Origin: Algoriphagus sp. AGSA1
Lineage (GTDB): Bacteria > Bacteroidota > Bacteroidia > Cytophagales > Cyclobacteriaceae
Direction of reading: 5' to 3'
DNA: 64,000 nt
NCBI RefSeq assembly: GCF_021390545.1
Contig: NZ_JAJUWR010000005.1
Coordinates: 1 to 64,000 of the forward strand
The stretch's first letter is position 1; every line of letters starts with the position of its first letter. Shown in pieces: positions 44,910-55,069 of the stretch. The notes below the pieces were generated by a model. The model ran no database searches, was not told the DNA's origin, and was given only the letters and a program-made list of their open reading frames with translations. The translations under genes and the position numbers were made by a program.

Positions 44910-45107
44910 CTTATTGAATCCCGCATCATGATCATCCTAGTGTAGCCGGAGTCATGTCCGCCTCAGGCAGACTCGAATTCATGTTGTCAAAATTTTTCTA
45001 ATTAATTGATAAGTTTACTGTTCGATCTAGTTGGGGTAGCGAATACACCCGTCAGCGTAGTATCCTGACTTTTTACAATGCGAAAATCAATGTTTGATCA
45101 ATCCCCA

Positions 45108-46214
45108 CTAATTGGAGGCGGTGAGTTTTCCCTCTTTAAGTTCTTCAGATGGTCTGATCAATACTGAATCCCGTTGATCCAATTCTCCAAAAACTTCTAT
45201 CAGACTGTCCAATCTTATTCCCTCTCCTACTGAAACCCGCTTGAGGGTATTGTTATTGAGCGTCATGATAAACGTTCCTGACTGGGCGTTGACTATACTG
45301 TTTGGAGCAACCCAAAAAGAGGAATCTCCTCTGTGCAGGTTAAGATTCACCTGGGCATATTCACCGCCCTTGAGCACATCATCTTTGTTCTCCACATCAA
45401 ACTCTAATGTGATTGCTCTGGTCTGCTGACTCAACATACCGGATGACCGGGAGAGTTTTGCCTCAAAGCTCTTTCCCGGTAGTGAACTAACCTTGAAATC
45501 TGCTTTTAGCTCTTTGGAAACAGCTGAAGCATGTTTTTCGGGAATAGCTACAATCAAACGCAACTTATCGGTCTGGGCTATCGTGAACAGAGAGGTCTGA
45601 TTGCCAGGTCCCACCAAGGCTCCCAGGGATAAGTTACGCTGGGTGATCACCCCATCAAAGGGAGCTGTAATTTTCAAGTATTGTCTTAACTGGGAACTTT
45701 GAGCCGTACCCGCTTGGGAAGATTCAAAGGCAGATTTAGCACTCATCATCAGACTCTTGGCACGGTCAAGCTCTAACTGGGCTACTGCTCCATTGGTGTT
45801 AGAAGCATCAAGCAGTCTTTCATATGCCTGAGCTAAAAAGAGGTAATCACTTTCCATCTTGGACTGGGTGGATTGATCAGAAAGATATTTTTGATCCACC
45901 TCAGGGGCCACAAGTTCTGCCAGAAGCTGACCCTTACGAACTATATCACCTCGTTCTACATAGATTTTCTCCAAAAACCCATTAATCTTTGCATAAAGCT
46001 CTACCTCTTCATAAGGTGCCAGTTCACCCGGTAGGGAAAGTGAATACTCAGGATTGAGATAGTGGATTTTTTCTGCTTTTGGGATTAAACTCTGTTTTTG
46101 GATTGGTTTCCCATCACCCGTCTTTTCTGAATGTTGGGAGTCGCAGGCAGTAATAAATGCAGTAAATAAAATCCCCAAGCCTATATTTCTAATGTACTTT
46201 TGCTGTGTTTTCAT
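45108..46214 (-). CDS. RND efflux periplasmic adaptor lipoprotein
   Basis: 368 aa. Lipobox FITACDS, Cys24. Biotinyl-lipoyl-like halves (AKINGFLEKIYVERGDIVRKG and APFDGVITQRNLSLG) flank an alpha-helical hairpin (about 115-170), then beta-barrel domains. Canonical membrane-fusion protein plan. It is the last gene of the TolC/RND/adaptor set, 12 bp after the pump gene; the substrate is unknown. Confidence 0.93.
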   Translation of the reverse strand: MKTQQKYIRNIGLGILFTAFITACDSQHSEKTGDGKPIQKQSLIPKAEKIHYLNPEYSLSLPGELAPYEEVELYAKINGFLEKIYVERGDIVRKGQLLAELVAPEVDQKYLSDQSTQSKMESDYLFLAQAYERLLDASNTNGAVAQLELDRAKSLMMSAKSAFESSQAGTAQSSQLRQYLKITAPFDGVITQRNLSLGALVGPGNQTSLFTIAQTDKLRLIVAIPEKHASAVSKELKADFKVSSLPGKSFEAKLSRSSGMLSQQTRAITLEFDVENKDDVLKGGEYAQVNLNLHRGDSSFWVAPNSIVNAQSGTFIMTLNNNTLKRVSVGEGIRLDSLIEVFGELDQRDSVLIRPSEELKEGKLTASN

Positions 46215-46226
46215 GATTTTAACTTT

Positions 46227-49200
46227 TTAATAAGTTGATTTTTGTGCACTGATTTTAAAAAAGCGGTTCTCTTCATCGTCCGGATCCATCGAGGAACTGT
46301 CCGTAGAAGACCCTGCCATTACTGAAGCAAAAAAGTGGGGCAACAGTAACAAAACGGTAACAGTAGAAGCCAGCAGCCCTCCGATCACTGCCCTGCCAAG
46401 AGGGGCAATCTGCTCGGCTCCGTCTCCTATCCCCATTGCCATGGGAAGCATTCCGGCAAGCATAGCCGCTGCGGTCATCAATACGGGTCTCAGACGGGAA
46501 GTTCCTGCAAACCTACCTGCATGGGTAGATTCCAGGCCTGCATGTTTTCTGTAAAACTCAGCCTGATTGACCAATAAAACAGCATTGGAAACCGACACTC
46601 CTATGGACATGATAATGCCCATGTAGGACTGTAGATTCAGTGTACTTCCGGTCAGGTAAAGCATCAACAGACTGCCTGCCAAAACTGAAGGAACCACCAA
46701 GAGAATCACAAAAGGGACTTTGAAAGATTGATAATAGGCCGAAAGCATTAAAAATATTGCTATCACAGCAACACCCAGCCCCGCAATCAGACTGCTCATG
46801 GTATCATCCAGAAGCTGTAATGTTCCTTCGGTCCAGATCGCAGTACCTTTAGGTGGAGTCCCAGCTTCTTTGATGGCCTCTTTCACAGCTTTTGATGCAG
46901 TACCAAGGTCCATTTCATGGATATTTGCGATCAATGTAACATAACGGTTAGGCCCTTTTCTGTTGACCTGAGCGGCAGACTTGACCCGCTTTATGGTGGC
47001 CACATCCTCCAGAACCGGCCTTAGACTTCCTTTTTTAAGCGGAATTGAACGGAGCATTTCCTCAGATGCCATAATCTCCTCTGGAATCTGGACCTGGGAT
47101 TGGAACACCAGCCCTGACCGCGGGTCAATCCACAGATTCTTATCTGTATACCGGGTAGAGGAGGTAGCAGTAACCAAACTTCGGGTCACATCCTGCATGC
47201 TCATGCCAAACAGGGCAACGCGCTCCCGGTCCACATCAATCTGCAGGGTGGGGTAATCCAGAGGCTCTGCCATTCTCACATCTCTCAGGTAAGGAATTTT
47301 CTTCATATTGGCTTCAATTTTACCCGCGTGGGCTGCCGCAGTAGCCAACTGTGAAGCCCCTACTTTCACTTCAATCGGTGTCATGGCCCCTTGCCCCATA
47401 ATCTTTTCTGTCAGTTCCATGGGCTCAAAATTCATCATTGCTTCCGGGTGTTTCTGTGCCACCACAGTCCTGATGCGTTCCTTCAACTCTTCCATCGAGC
47501 CCTCATAGTATTCTTGATCAACTGAAACCTGGAGCACTGCTTCATGGGAAGCATTGGTGAATAAAAAGATCGGATTAATAGGTGTTGCTGCGGGATGCAT
47601 TCCTACAAATGCAGATGTGATCGCCAGCCCATTCTCCGGCAGCTCATCCCTGATGTCTGCTATCACATCCTTTACCAACTTCTCGGTAATCTCCAACCGG
47701 CTTCCCTGAGGGGCTTCTAATCTGATCTGAAAATCACTGCTATTGGATACAGGCATCACGTCAGTCCCCACTGCATTCAATAAAACGAACACCATCCCCC
47801 CAGCTACCAGAAAATAAGATGCGAAAAGCAATAAAGAATTCCCGGACCATTTTCTCAACAAGAAAGTGTATCTGGTTTTAAACTTTGAGAAGAAACTTTT
47901 TGGACCCCGTCCGGAGGTCTGGTGCTTCTTAAATCCTTTCATCAGCCAATTTGCCAGAATGGGCACAACAGTTTGGGAAGCAACAAAAGATGCAATCATG
48001 GCAAAAGCCACTGCAACCGATAAGGGCAGGAACATGTCCTTTGGTATCCCTGTCATGATGACCGCCGGGGTAAGGACAGCCAGAATACAGAGCAGGATCA
48101 AGAGCTTGGGAACTGAGATTTCAAGTAGGGCATCCAATATAGCCCGTTGTTTTTGTTTCCCGAGCTCCAGGTGCTGATGGATATTCTCAATAGTGACGGT
48201 GGCCTCATCCACCAGGATACCGATGGATAGCGCCAGTCCGCTCAGCGTCATGATGTTGATGGTATATCCGAATAGATAAAGTCCGCTTACTGCCGTCAAT
48301 ATGGCAATAGGAATAGTGAGCACCACGATGAGGGCGCCCTTCGGATCACCGAGAAACAACAGAATCATCAGACCTGTAAACAAGGCTCCCAAAATCCCTT
48401 CATGGATCAGATTAGAAAGTGAGCGCTCGATGTATTTGGACTGGTCAAATTCGTAACGTATCTGAACATCCTCCGGTAGCAATTCTTTCAATGTAGGAAG
48501 TGCAGCCCGAAGGTTCTCTACGGCATCCAGCGTTGAGGCGTCGGACTTCTTGATCACCGGAAGGTAAACGGACCGTTTCCCATTTACAAGCGCATATCCC
48601 ACCGTCTGGTCAGCAGCGTCTTTTACCTGTGCCACATCCCTTACAAACAGCATGCGTCCGTCAACATTCTTGATCGGTATATTCAGAAATTCTTCTGGGT
48701 CCTTTGCAATAGAGTTGATGGGAGCCATCAGGTTTTCATCACCGATCCGAATATTTCCTGCGGGTGATGGGTGGCTGTTTTTTGCGATTGCCAAAGTTAC
48801 TTCCTCCGCACTCAATCCGTTTGACTGCAACGCTTTCGGGTCAATACTGACCACAATAGACCGGATATTTCCACCAAAAGGAGCCGGGGCGGTGATTCCG
48901 GGAATAGTCGCAAACATGGGTCGGATTTTGGTGAGGACCATCGTCTGAAGCTCAGTAATAGAACGCTCGGGACTCTCAAAGACCAATTGGCCGACCGGCA
49001 GGGAATTGCCGTCAAAGCGGACCACCATCGGTGGCACTGCGCCTGGGGGCAAGAAACCCATGGCTCTGGAAACCTGGGTTGACACCTCCCCTGCTGCCTG
49101 AGCCATATCTGTGCCTGGGTAGAATGTTAATTTCATCAGACTCAGCCCCTGCACACTCTTAAAATCAATATTCTGAACCCCACTGACAAAGAGCAATACC

Positions 49201-49406
49201 TTTTGGAATTCATTGGCCATAAAGCCATCCATATATGCCGGAGACAATCCTCCATAAGGCATGGCTATATACATTGCCGGCAGTTCCACTTCAGGGAATA
49301 TGTCAACTTTTATATTTTTGATTGCATTAAAAGAGAAAGCGGCAATAGCCAGTACCACTACTATGATGGCAATCGGCCTTCTCAGCGCAAAGCGTATTAT
49401 ATTCAT
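46227..49406 (-). CDS. RND-family efflux pump inner-membrane transporter
   Basis: 1059 aa from the ATG at 49406 (MNIIRFALRRPIAIIVV); an upstream extension to 49505 overlaps the TolC gene and is rejected. AcrB-type: 12 TM plan with two large periplasmic loops; LSGLALSIGILVDEATVTIENI in TM4 carries the family signature (Asp of the proton relay). It looks like an HAE-1-type drug or small-molecule exporter. Adjacent TolC and adaptor complete a tripartite pump. Confidence 0.94.
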   Translation of the reverse strand: MNIIRFALRRPIAIIVVVLAIAAFSFNAIKNIKVDIFPEVELPAMYIAMPYGGLSPAYMDGFMANEFQKVLLFVSGVQNIDFKSVQGLSLMKLTFYPGTDMAQAAGEVSTQVSRAMGFLPPGAVPPMVVRFDGNSLPVGQLVFESPERSITELQTMVLTKIRPMFATIPGITAPAPFGGNIRSIVVSIDPKALQSNGLSAEEVTLAIAKNSHPSPAGNIRIGDENLMAPINSIAKDPEEFLNIPIKNVDGRMLFVRDVAQVKDAADQTVGYALVNGKRSVYLPVIKKSDASTLDAVENLRAALPTLKELLPEDVQIRYEFDQSKYIERSLSNLIHEGILGALFTGLMILLFLGDPKGALIVVLTIPIAILTAVSGLYLFGYTINIMTLSGLALSIGILVDEATVTIENIHQHLELGKQKQRAILDALLEISVPKLLILLCILAVLTPAVIMTGIPKDMFLPLSVAVAFAMIASFVASQTVVPILANWLMKGFKKHQTSGRGPKSFFSKFKTRYTFLLRKWSGNSLLLFASYFLVAGGMVFVLLNAVGTDVMPVSNSSDFQIRLEAPQGSRLEITEKLVKDVIADIRDELPENGLAITSAFVGMHPAATPINPIFLFTNASHEAVLQVSVDQEYYEGSMEELKERIRTVVAQKHPEAMMNFEPMELTEKIMGQGAMTPIEVKVGASQLATAAAHAGKIEANMKKIPYLRDVRMAEPLDYPTLQIDVDRERVALFGMSMQDVTRSLVTATSSTRYTDKNLWIDPRSGLVFQSQVQIPEEIMASEEMLRSIPLKKGSLRPVLEDVATIKRVKSAAQVNRKGPNRYVTLIANIHEMDLGTASKAVKEAIKEAGTPPKGTAIWTEGTLQLLDDTMSSLIAGLGVAVIAIFLMLSAYYQSFKVPFVILLVVPSVLAGSLLMLYLTGSTLNLQSYMGIIMSIGVSVSNAVLLVNQAEFYRKHAGLESTHAGRFAGTSRLRPVLMTAAAMLAGMLPMAMGIGDGAEQIAPLGRAVIGGLLASTVTVLLLLPHFFASVMAGSSTDSSSMDPDDEENRFFKISAQKSTY

Positions 49407-49416
49407 CGGATATATT

Positions 49417-50793
49417 TTAGAGATTGTCAAACAAAAACCCAAAGTCTGCGGTAAGCTCTGCTTCTCCGGCCACCTGCAGCCAATAGTCGCGGGAAGCGTC
49501 CACATGATCCGCCTCTGCCTGCTGGAGATAAACCTGAATCTGTAGCAATTCCGTCAGGGAGATAAGACCACTTCTGTAGCGGGCCATGTACATTTCATAA
49601 GCTTCTCCGGCCTGCTTTACCGCTTGCTGAGTCTTTTTCAGCTGTTTTCTTTGCTCTGTCAGAAAGCTTCTGGCAGCTGACAGATCCTTCACCATAGCCT
49701 GTACCTGTTGCTTTTGTCGGTGAATGGAATGCTCCGAATCCATCAGCATCGCATCTGCCTTCAGCTTATTGGTCCGGAGACCGGTAATATTCCAGGTTAC
49801 TCCAGCGCCGATTAATAGATTATTGGTGGAATTCGAAAAACCATCCTCCCAGTTTCCGCTCACATAACCATTCGCTCCGATCCCCGTGCCCCGATAAGCA
49901 TATCCTCCAAGGAGTTTTAGCGAAGGCAGCGCATTCTTTTTCAGCACTGAGCTTTGCAGTTTGTAATAGTCGGACTTCAGGGTAAAGTATTCGATAAACG
50001 GGTGTGCAGAATCTATCTGCCGGTAGCCAGCTGCACTGTCCGGACCGAGTCTCAAAAATTTTACTACAGCATTAGTGAAATCAATTTCCTGTATGCCATG
50101 TAATTCTTCCAGCTTTTGGATTGAGGAATTCGTACTCCCCTGCCAATAATCCCTCCCTGCCAGCGCCTGGAGATAGGTAGCATGCGCCAATAAACTGTCT
50201 GCAGATGGGCTCAGGCCACTTTTGGAAAGCCCTGCTGCAGTCTGGTAGATATCTTTCAGGCGGGTTGCATTCTTCTCTGCCCATCCCAGTTTTGAATCTG
50301 CATAAAGCACCGCTACAAACCGTTGGGTCAATTCTTTTTTCAGCTGGATCAGGTACCCTTCCTTTTCTGTGTAGACTTGGGTTGTCAGTGTTTTAGCTGC
50401 ATGATTTTCAGCCTTTTGTCTTCCAAACGAAAATACCTCAAACTCTAAGGTAGCTGAACCAAACGTATTGGCGGCTGATGATGAGCCCTGCGAAAGAGCC
50501 GGATTGCCGCTAACATTGAAAAAACCGGGCTGTGGAAAAAAGCCTCCATTATTCCCTTCAAAGGTTCCATAGGTATTCTGAAATTGGATGTTGGCCTCGG
50601 GTAGAGCTTTGCTCTTTACTGCTTTTTGGTTGAATTCTGCTGACTGTATTGCTGATTGCTTTGCCTGGATACCAGGGTAGTTTTTCTCTACTTCTAACCA
50701 CAATTCACCCAAGGTATAGGATTTTTGTTGGCCCTGCACAGAATGCGCTGCCAGCGTCAGCCCAAATAAGGCAGACAATACTAGTTTTAACAT
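49417..50793 (-). CDS. TolC-family outer-membrane efflux channel
   Basis: 458 aa from the ATG at 50793 (MLKLVLSALFGLTLAAH, a signal peptide). Two repeats of the TolC helical/strand unit are readable, the second ending in AKARYRSGLI-type sequence (here MARYRSGLISLTELLQIQ). Forms the exit duct of the pump; the gene ends 10 bp before the pump start. Confidence 0.92.
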   Translation of the reverse strand: MLKLVLSALFGLTLAAHSVQGQQKSYTLGELWLEVEKNYPGIQAKQSAIQSAEFNQKAVKSKALPEANIQFQNTYGTFEGNNGGFFPQPGFFNVSGNPALSQGSSSAANTFGSATLEFEVFSFGRQKAENHAAKTLTTQVYTEKEGYLIQLKKELTQRFVAVLYADSKLGWAEKNATRLKDIYQTAAGLSKSGLSPSADSLLAHATYLQALAGRDYWQGSTNSSIQKLEELHGIQEIDFTNAVVKFLRLGPDSAAGYRQIDSAHPFIEYFTLKSDYYKLQSSVLKKNALPSLKLLGGYAYRGTGIGANGYVSGNWEDGFSNSTNNLLIGAGVTWNITGLRTNKLKADAMLMDSEHSIHRQKQQVQAMVKDLSAARSFLTEQRKQLKKTQQAVKQAGEAYEMYMARYRSGLISLTELLQIQVYLQQAEADHVDASRDYWLQVAGEAELTADFGFLFDNL

Positions 50794-50891
50794 GTTGATA
50801 TAAAATTCTTTGCCCAGAAACCCGGGCATCTACTTAGTTAATTGAAATGTATAGTTGAAAGAATCCCGATATCGGGACTAAGTAGTAAAGC

Positions 50892-51317
50892 CTAAATAAG
50901 TAGACTTTCGTGCTGGATAAAAATAGGGGTTGGAAAGTGTCTCCGGGAAGTATCTCCATATAAAGGATGTGGCGGAGCTGTGGAGACCGGATCAAAAAGA
51001 AAGAGTACATGGATAGCCGAAGTTAATAAAACCGCAAGCGCAGGCGCAGGGAATTTCACTTCCGGGGTTTGGACCATTAACTCCTCTTCGGCTTGCTGCT
51101 GTACACAGTCAGCGCCATGGGTAATCAAAAATGTGTGGTTATTCTTTCGGAAATCTTCTGTTTTGGCAGTTTCACGCTGAACTCCCAGAAATTCTTTAAC
51201 ACCTGCTTTGACCCCACAGGACGATAAAAGAATAAAAAATACAGCCACTATTCCCAAAAAGGAACGCCACCCGTTCTTTCTGATTTCACTGCTGTCCTGA
51301 TTAGTTATCACTCCCAA
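50892..51317 (-). CDS. Conserved hypothetical membrane-associated protein accompanying the efflux operon
   Basis: 141 aa. N-terminal hydrophobic stretch (about 20-33, FLGIVAVFFILLSSCG), a middle with HGADCVQQQ, a second hydrophobic segment near 95-110 (ALAVLLTSAIHVLFLF), and an end FPTPIFIQHESLLI. A similar tail occurs in proteins that I recall near Bacteroidetes RND operons. It is about 100 bp upstream of tolC and probably co-transcribed. Function unknown. Confidence 0.55.
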   Translation of the reverse strand: MGVITNQDSSEIRKNGWRSFLGIVAVFFILLSSCGVKAGVKEFLGVQRETAKTEDFRKNNHTFLITHGADCVQQQAEEELMVQTPEVKFPAPALAVLLTSAIHVLFLFDPVSTAPPHPLYGDTSRRHFPTPIFIQHESLLI

Positions 51318-51480
51318 TATATCCTAGTGTTGTAGGGCAATAGGTATTGCTAATTGCCCATTTTAACGTATAGTTTGAAATAAACGGGACAATCAAAATA
51401 AGGTTCAAAAAACTATTAAATGGATTTTTATTGTCTAGGAGAAAACTCAAGTACACTTAGAATTTACCGCACTTCAGCTG

Positions 51481-51533
51481 AATGTACATTGATGACATTC
51501 AATCATAAGAAATTCTTTATGTAATAAATGTCA
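51481..51533. promoter_or_regulatory. Symmetric motifs upstream of the SQR gene
   Basis: AATGTACATT (51481-51490) is a perfect palindrome; next to it TTGATGACATTCAA (51489-51502) resembles a Crp/Fnr half-site pair with one mismatch, and TGACATT (51493-51499) faces AATGTCA (51527-51533). Good operator candidates, about 55-105 bp before the gene. Regulator not identified. Confidence 0.4.
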
Positions 51534-51586
51534 CCAACATTCACCAGAAATTTATTGATTTTTAGGAAAACGTAAAATTTAATAAC

Positions 51587-52786
51587 ATGGAAACCCATTA
51601 TCAACTTATCATAATCGGTGCAGGGACTGCTGGAATAATGACCGCTGCCCAACTTCGAAAAAAAGACAAAACGCTAAAGATCGCCTTGCTGGATCCATCA
51701 GAATTTCATTATTACCAGCCTGCATGGACATTGGTAGGTGCGGGAACCTATGACTATAAACAGACCAGAAGAACTACCCAAAGTGTTATCCCTAAAGGTG
51801 TCCAATGGATTAAAGATAAAGTCAGTGAAATACACCCGGAACAAAACCAGCTGACTACAGAATCAGATAAGACATTTTCCTATGATTACTTAATTGTAGC
51901 CCCTGGGCTGGTGTATGATCTCAGCATGGTAGAGGGATTAGAAAGATCGCTGGAAGCAGGAATAGTATGCAGTAACTACATCAATCCGGATTATACCTGG
52001 GAATGCCTTCAGAAATTCAAAGGGGGGAAAGCGCTCTTTATCCTTCCAAATACGCCCATAAAATGTGGCGGTGCTCCCCAAAAGATCATGTATTTGGCAG
52101 CTGATTACTTTAGAAAAAAGGGAATATCAAGTAGCACACAGATCACATATGCTTACCCGGGCGGGGTAATCTTTGGGGTAAAAGAAATTGCCCAAACTCT
52201 GCTCGAGGTGGTTAACCGCTATAAAATACGTCTTGAACCGCTTCACTTCTTATACAAGATAGACCCTGATAAAAGAATTGCATTTTTCAGGAAGGGAGAG
52301 GACACCGTGGAGATGCCCTTTGATTTTCTCCATCTGGCGCCCCCACAGACAGCACCTCCATTTATCAAAAACTCTACATTGTCCAATGAAGCTGGCTGGC
52401 TGGATGTGGACATCCATAGCATGCAGCATCGTCAATATGCCAATATCTTTGGACTCGGTGACGTGGCAGGTTTACCTACCGCGAAAACCGGGGCGGCTAT
52501 CCGAAAGCAAGCCCCTATCGTAGTGGACAATATCCTTAAATTGATCAAAGGATCAGAAGCTGACAATAAATCCTATACAGGTTACTCTTCCTGCCCTTTG
52601 GTAACCGGTTATGGTAAAATGGTTTTGGCTGAATTCAATTATAAAAATGAATTCACCCCCGATCCCCAACTTAAAAAAATGCTAATCTCCGACAGTTCGA
52701 AGGAACACTGGAGACTTTGGCTGTTAAAGAAATATATGCTGCCCTATTTGTACTGGAACAAAATGCTAAAAGGAAAAGCAGTCTAG
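51587..52786 (+). CDS. SQR-like sulfide:quinone oxidoreductase flavoprotein
   Basis: 399 aa. FAD-binding IIIGAGTAGIMTAAQL at the N-terminus. Three cysteines sit where SQR keeps its redox Cys: Cys128 (AGIVCSNY), Cys160 (TPIKCGGAPQK), Cys336 (YSSCPLVTGYGK). This matches sulfide oxidation to sulfane sulfur coupled to quinone. It leads a plus-strand sulfur cluster. Distant flavin oxidoreductases look similar, but the three Cys make SQR the best call. Confidence 0.88.
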   Translation: METHYQLIIIGAGTAGIMTAAQLRKKDKTLKIALLDPSEFHYYQPAWTLVGAGTYDYKQTRRTTQSVIPKGVQWIKDKVSEIHPEQNQLTTESDKTFSYDYLIVAPGLVYDLSMVEGLERSLEAGIVCSNYINPDYTWECLQKFKGGKALFILPNTPIKCGGAPQKIMYLAADYFRKKGISSSTQITYAYPGGVIFGVKEIAQTLLEVVNRYKIRLEPLHFLYKIDPDKRIAFFRKGEDTVEMPFDFLHLAPPQTAPPFIKNSTLSNEAGWLDVDIHSMQHRQYANIFGLGDVAGLPTAKTGAAIRKQAPIVVDNILKLIKGSEADNKSYTGYSSCPLVTGYGKMVLAEFNYKNEFTPDPQLKKMLISDSSKEHWRLWLLKKYMLPYLYWNKMLKGKAV

Positions 52787-52827
52787 CTTGTGTGACTTAT
52801 GTGACATTCTTAAAAAATGGAAATATG

Positions 52828-52835
52828 CACCTTTG
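52828..52835 (+). promoter_or_regulatory. Candidate -7 promoter element
   Basis: CACCTTTG at 52828-52835 has the form of the Bacteroidetes TAnnTTTG -7 box, 27 bp before the next start; no good -33 TTTG is seen, so it is a weak call. Confidence 0.35.
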
Positions 52836-52861
52836 CACGGATACAAAAAACAGATTAATCA

Positions 52862-53425
52862 ATGAATTGGATTTTAGAACCCTGGCCCTGGTACATTTCT
52901 GGCCCTCTGATTGCGCTTACCATGTTTACCCTGCTCTATGTAGGAAAAAACTTTGGAATGTCTTCCAACCTACGCACAATGTGCACCCTATGCGGGGCAG
53001 AAAAAACTTCGGACTTCTTCCGGATTGATTGGAAATCCCAAAAATGGAATCTATTAGTGATGGTAGGGGCAGTTATCGGTGGGTTTATTGCTTCCCAATA
53101 CTTATCAAATAACCAAATTCCTGACATCAACCCTGACACCATAACTCAGCTTCATGACTTAGGGTTTTCCAGTGCCGGGACTAGTTATGTACCAGATGAG
53201 CTATATGGAAATCAAGCCTTCCAAAGCCCAAAAACACTCATTATTCTCCTTTTAGGGGGACTGTTGGTAGGATTCGGTGCTCGATATGCAGGAGGTTGTA
53301 CTTCTGGCCATTCCATCTCAGGGATAAGCAACCTGCAGCTCCCTTCTATGATTGCTACAATAGGTTTTTTCATAGGTGGACTGATCATGATTCACCTGCT
53401 ATTTCCACTCTTATTTAATCAGTAA
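52862..53425 (+). CDS. YeeE/YedE-family membrane protein, N-terminal half
   Basis: 187 aa, five or six hydrophobic segments. GGRYAGGCTSGHSISG-type signature around Cys146, conserved in thiosulfate-channel YeeE proteins, where the Cys handles the sulfur atom. A full YeeE has both halves in one chain; here the partner is a separate gene 26 bp downstream. Sulfur import or export across the inner membrane is inferred. Confidence 0.88.
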   Translation: MNWILEPWPWYISGPLIALTMFTLLYVGKNFGMSSNLRTMCTLCGAEKTSDFFRIDWKSQKWNLLVMVGAVIGGFIASQYLSNNQIPDINPDTITQLHDLGFSSAGTSYVPDELYGNQAFQSPKTLIILLLGGLLVGFGARYAGGCTSGHSISGISNLQLPSMIATIGFFIGGLIMIHLLFPLLFNQ

Positions 53426-53450
53426 TATCCTCTTTTTCACTTAAACTTCT

Positions 53451-53864
53451 ATGAAAAATATAGTATACCTGATTATCGGGACAGTGTTTGGTATCATCAT
53501 GTACAAATCGGAAGCCGCTTCCTGGTTTCGGATTTATGAAATGTTCAGCTTCCAGTCTTTCCATATGTATGGATTGATGGGCTCTGCCCTTGTTGTGGGG
53601 ATAGGTGTGGTACAATGGATCAAAAGAAAAAGACTCAAAAATATGTATGGGGAAGAGATCATCATACCCGACAAGGAAAAAAGTCTTGCAAGGTATCTCA
53701 TAGGAGGAATCCTGTTTGGACTTGGTTGGGCACTAGCCGGAGCATGCCCGGGTCCCATGTTTGTATTAACGGGTGCAGGCTTCTTTCCGATTCTGGTTGT
53801 CATCTTCGGTTCTTTGCTGGGAACCTGGCTATACGGTTTGGTCAGGGACAGACTCCCCCATTAA
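53451..53864 (+). CDS. YeeE/YedE-family membrane protein, C-terminal half
   Basis: 137 aa with four hydrophobic segments. GWALAGACPGPMFVLTGAG around Cys99 is the second conserved Cys element of the YeeE family. Together with the preceding protein it would reconstitute the transporter. It starts 26 bp downstream. Confidence 0.88.
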   Translation: MKNIVYLIIGTVFGIIMYKSEAASWFRIYEMFSFQSFHMYGLMGSALVVGIGVVQWIKRKRLKNMYGEEIIIPDKEKSLARYLIGGILFGLGWALAGACPGPMFVLTGAGFFPILVVIFGSLLGTWLYGLVRDRLPH

Positions 53865-54106
53865 ATCACATGGATTTTGATGCGTCATCAGTTAAGAAAC
53901 TCTTATAAAATTCTTAGACCAGCAAACAGCGTTATCACAGAAGAAAAGCATGATCAGTTTTATAGCTCAGCGAGCGTCGAACTACTATCGGTTAAAATCA
54001 TTGGAAAACAAGCTAATCCATCCCTTGACAATCATAGCATTCAACAGATTGACTGAAAAAATTTATCGGACTATCAATCAGAGATTTGTAAGCATTTACA
54101 TTTTAT

Positions 54107-54120
54107 GTAACCATGGTTAC
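54107..54120. promoter_or_regulatory. Perfect 14-bp palindrome before the TauE/SafE gene
   Basis: GTAACCATGGTTAC, 56 bp before the start at 54176. The 311-bp gap 53865-54175 otherwise shows no gene. Operator candidate only. Confidence 0.45.
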
Positions 54121-54175
54121 TGTGAGTACCTCGACGTCAGTTTACAATTATCAGGAAATCAACAATCAAAACATC

Positions 54176-54991
54176 ATGCCAGAAGCTGAAATTTTAGGAT
54201 ACGTACTGGCACTCTTGGTAGGAGCATCACTTGGACTGATTGGAAGTGGTGGATCCATCCTTGCTGTACCTATTTTAGTTTATATCTTTAGCATTGACCC
54301 AGTCATTGCTACAGCTTATTCACTCTTTATCGTAGGCAGTACTTCCCTTGTGGGTGGCCTGAAAAATGCATTTCAGAAAAACGTTGACTTTAAGACAGCG
54401 GTGATCTTTGGACTTCCCTCAATTGCATCTCTTTATGTTGCAAGACTGTTGGTCATTCCCTTCATACCCGATGTGCTGTTTACCTGGGAAGATTTTGTGT
54501 TCTCAAAAGCAATTTTCCTCATGGTCTTATTCGCTGCCGTAATGATTGTGGCATCTATATCCATGATCCGTCCCTGTGAGGACTGTCTATCCGATGAGGC
54601 AAGCGGCGAGAGAAAAATAGCCTATAACTACCCCGTAATTTTACTTACAGGCCTAGGCGTTGGACTGCTTACCGGTTTGGTTGGAGCAGGTGGGGGATTT
54701 CTTATCATTCCCGCACTGGTGTTTTTCGCTAAAATGCCCATGAAACTTGCTGTTGGAACTTCCCTGTTTATAATATCGCTCAATTCTCTATTGGGTTTTG
54801 CCGGATACGCATTGAGCGGAGTGGTTATAAACTGGCATTTTCTGACTTTGTTTACCGCTTTGGCAATAGTTGGAATCTGGCTGGGAATCCTGCTATCGAA
54901 AAAAATAAAGGGAAGTAACCTCAAGACTGCATTTGGATGGTTTGTGATGACTATGGGTACTTACATCCTTGTCAAAGAGCTGCTGTTATAA
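54176..54991 (+). CDS. TauE/SafE-family sulfite/organosulfur exporter
   Basis: 271 aa from the ATG at 54176 (MPEAEILGYVLALLVGASLG); an in-frame start at 54113 is inside the palindrome region and rejected. Eight hydrophobic segments; both inverted repeats carry the family GxGGSxLAVP (GSGGSILAVP) and GAGGGFLIIPALV signatures. A CEDC in the central loop is unusual and may bind metal. Exports sulfite or similar. Confidence 0.92.
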   Translation: MPEAEILGYVLALLVGASLGLIGSGGSILAVPILVYIFSIDPVIATAYSLFIVGSTSLVGGLKNAFQKNVDFKTAVIFGLPSIASLYVARLLVIPFIPDVLFTWEDFVFSKAIFLMVLFAAVMIVASISMIRPCEDCLSDEASGERKIAYNYPVILLTGLGVGLLTGLVGAGGGFLIIPALVFFAKMPMKLAVGTSLFIISLNSLLGFAGYALSGVVINWHFLTLFTALAIVGIWLGILLSKKIKGSNLKTAFGWFVMTMGTYILVKELLL

Positions 54992-55069
54992 TGTACCAGA
55001 GAATCATGGCAACTCATTATAGAATTACAAGTAAACTGAATTAGAATCAACTATTAACCCATAACACGT

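Noticed and set aside
46227-49505. Longer start of the RND pump at 49505
   Set aside because: It overlaps the TolC coding region in another frame; the ATG at 49406 begins the typical MNIIRFALRRP N-terminus.
53865-54175. Frame 53950-54189 upstream of the TauE/SafE gene
   Set aside because: No homology or start signal; it overlaps the palindrome and the true gene start.
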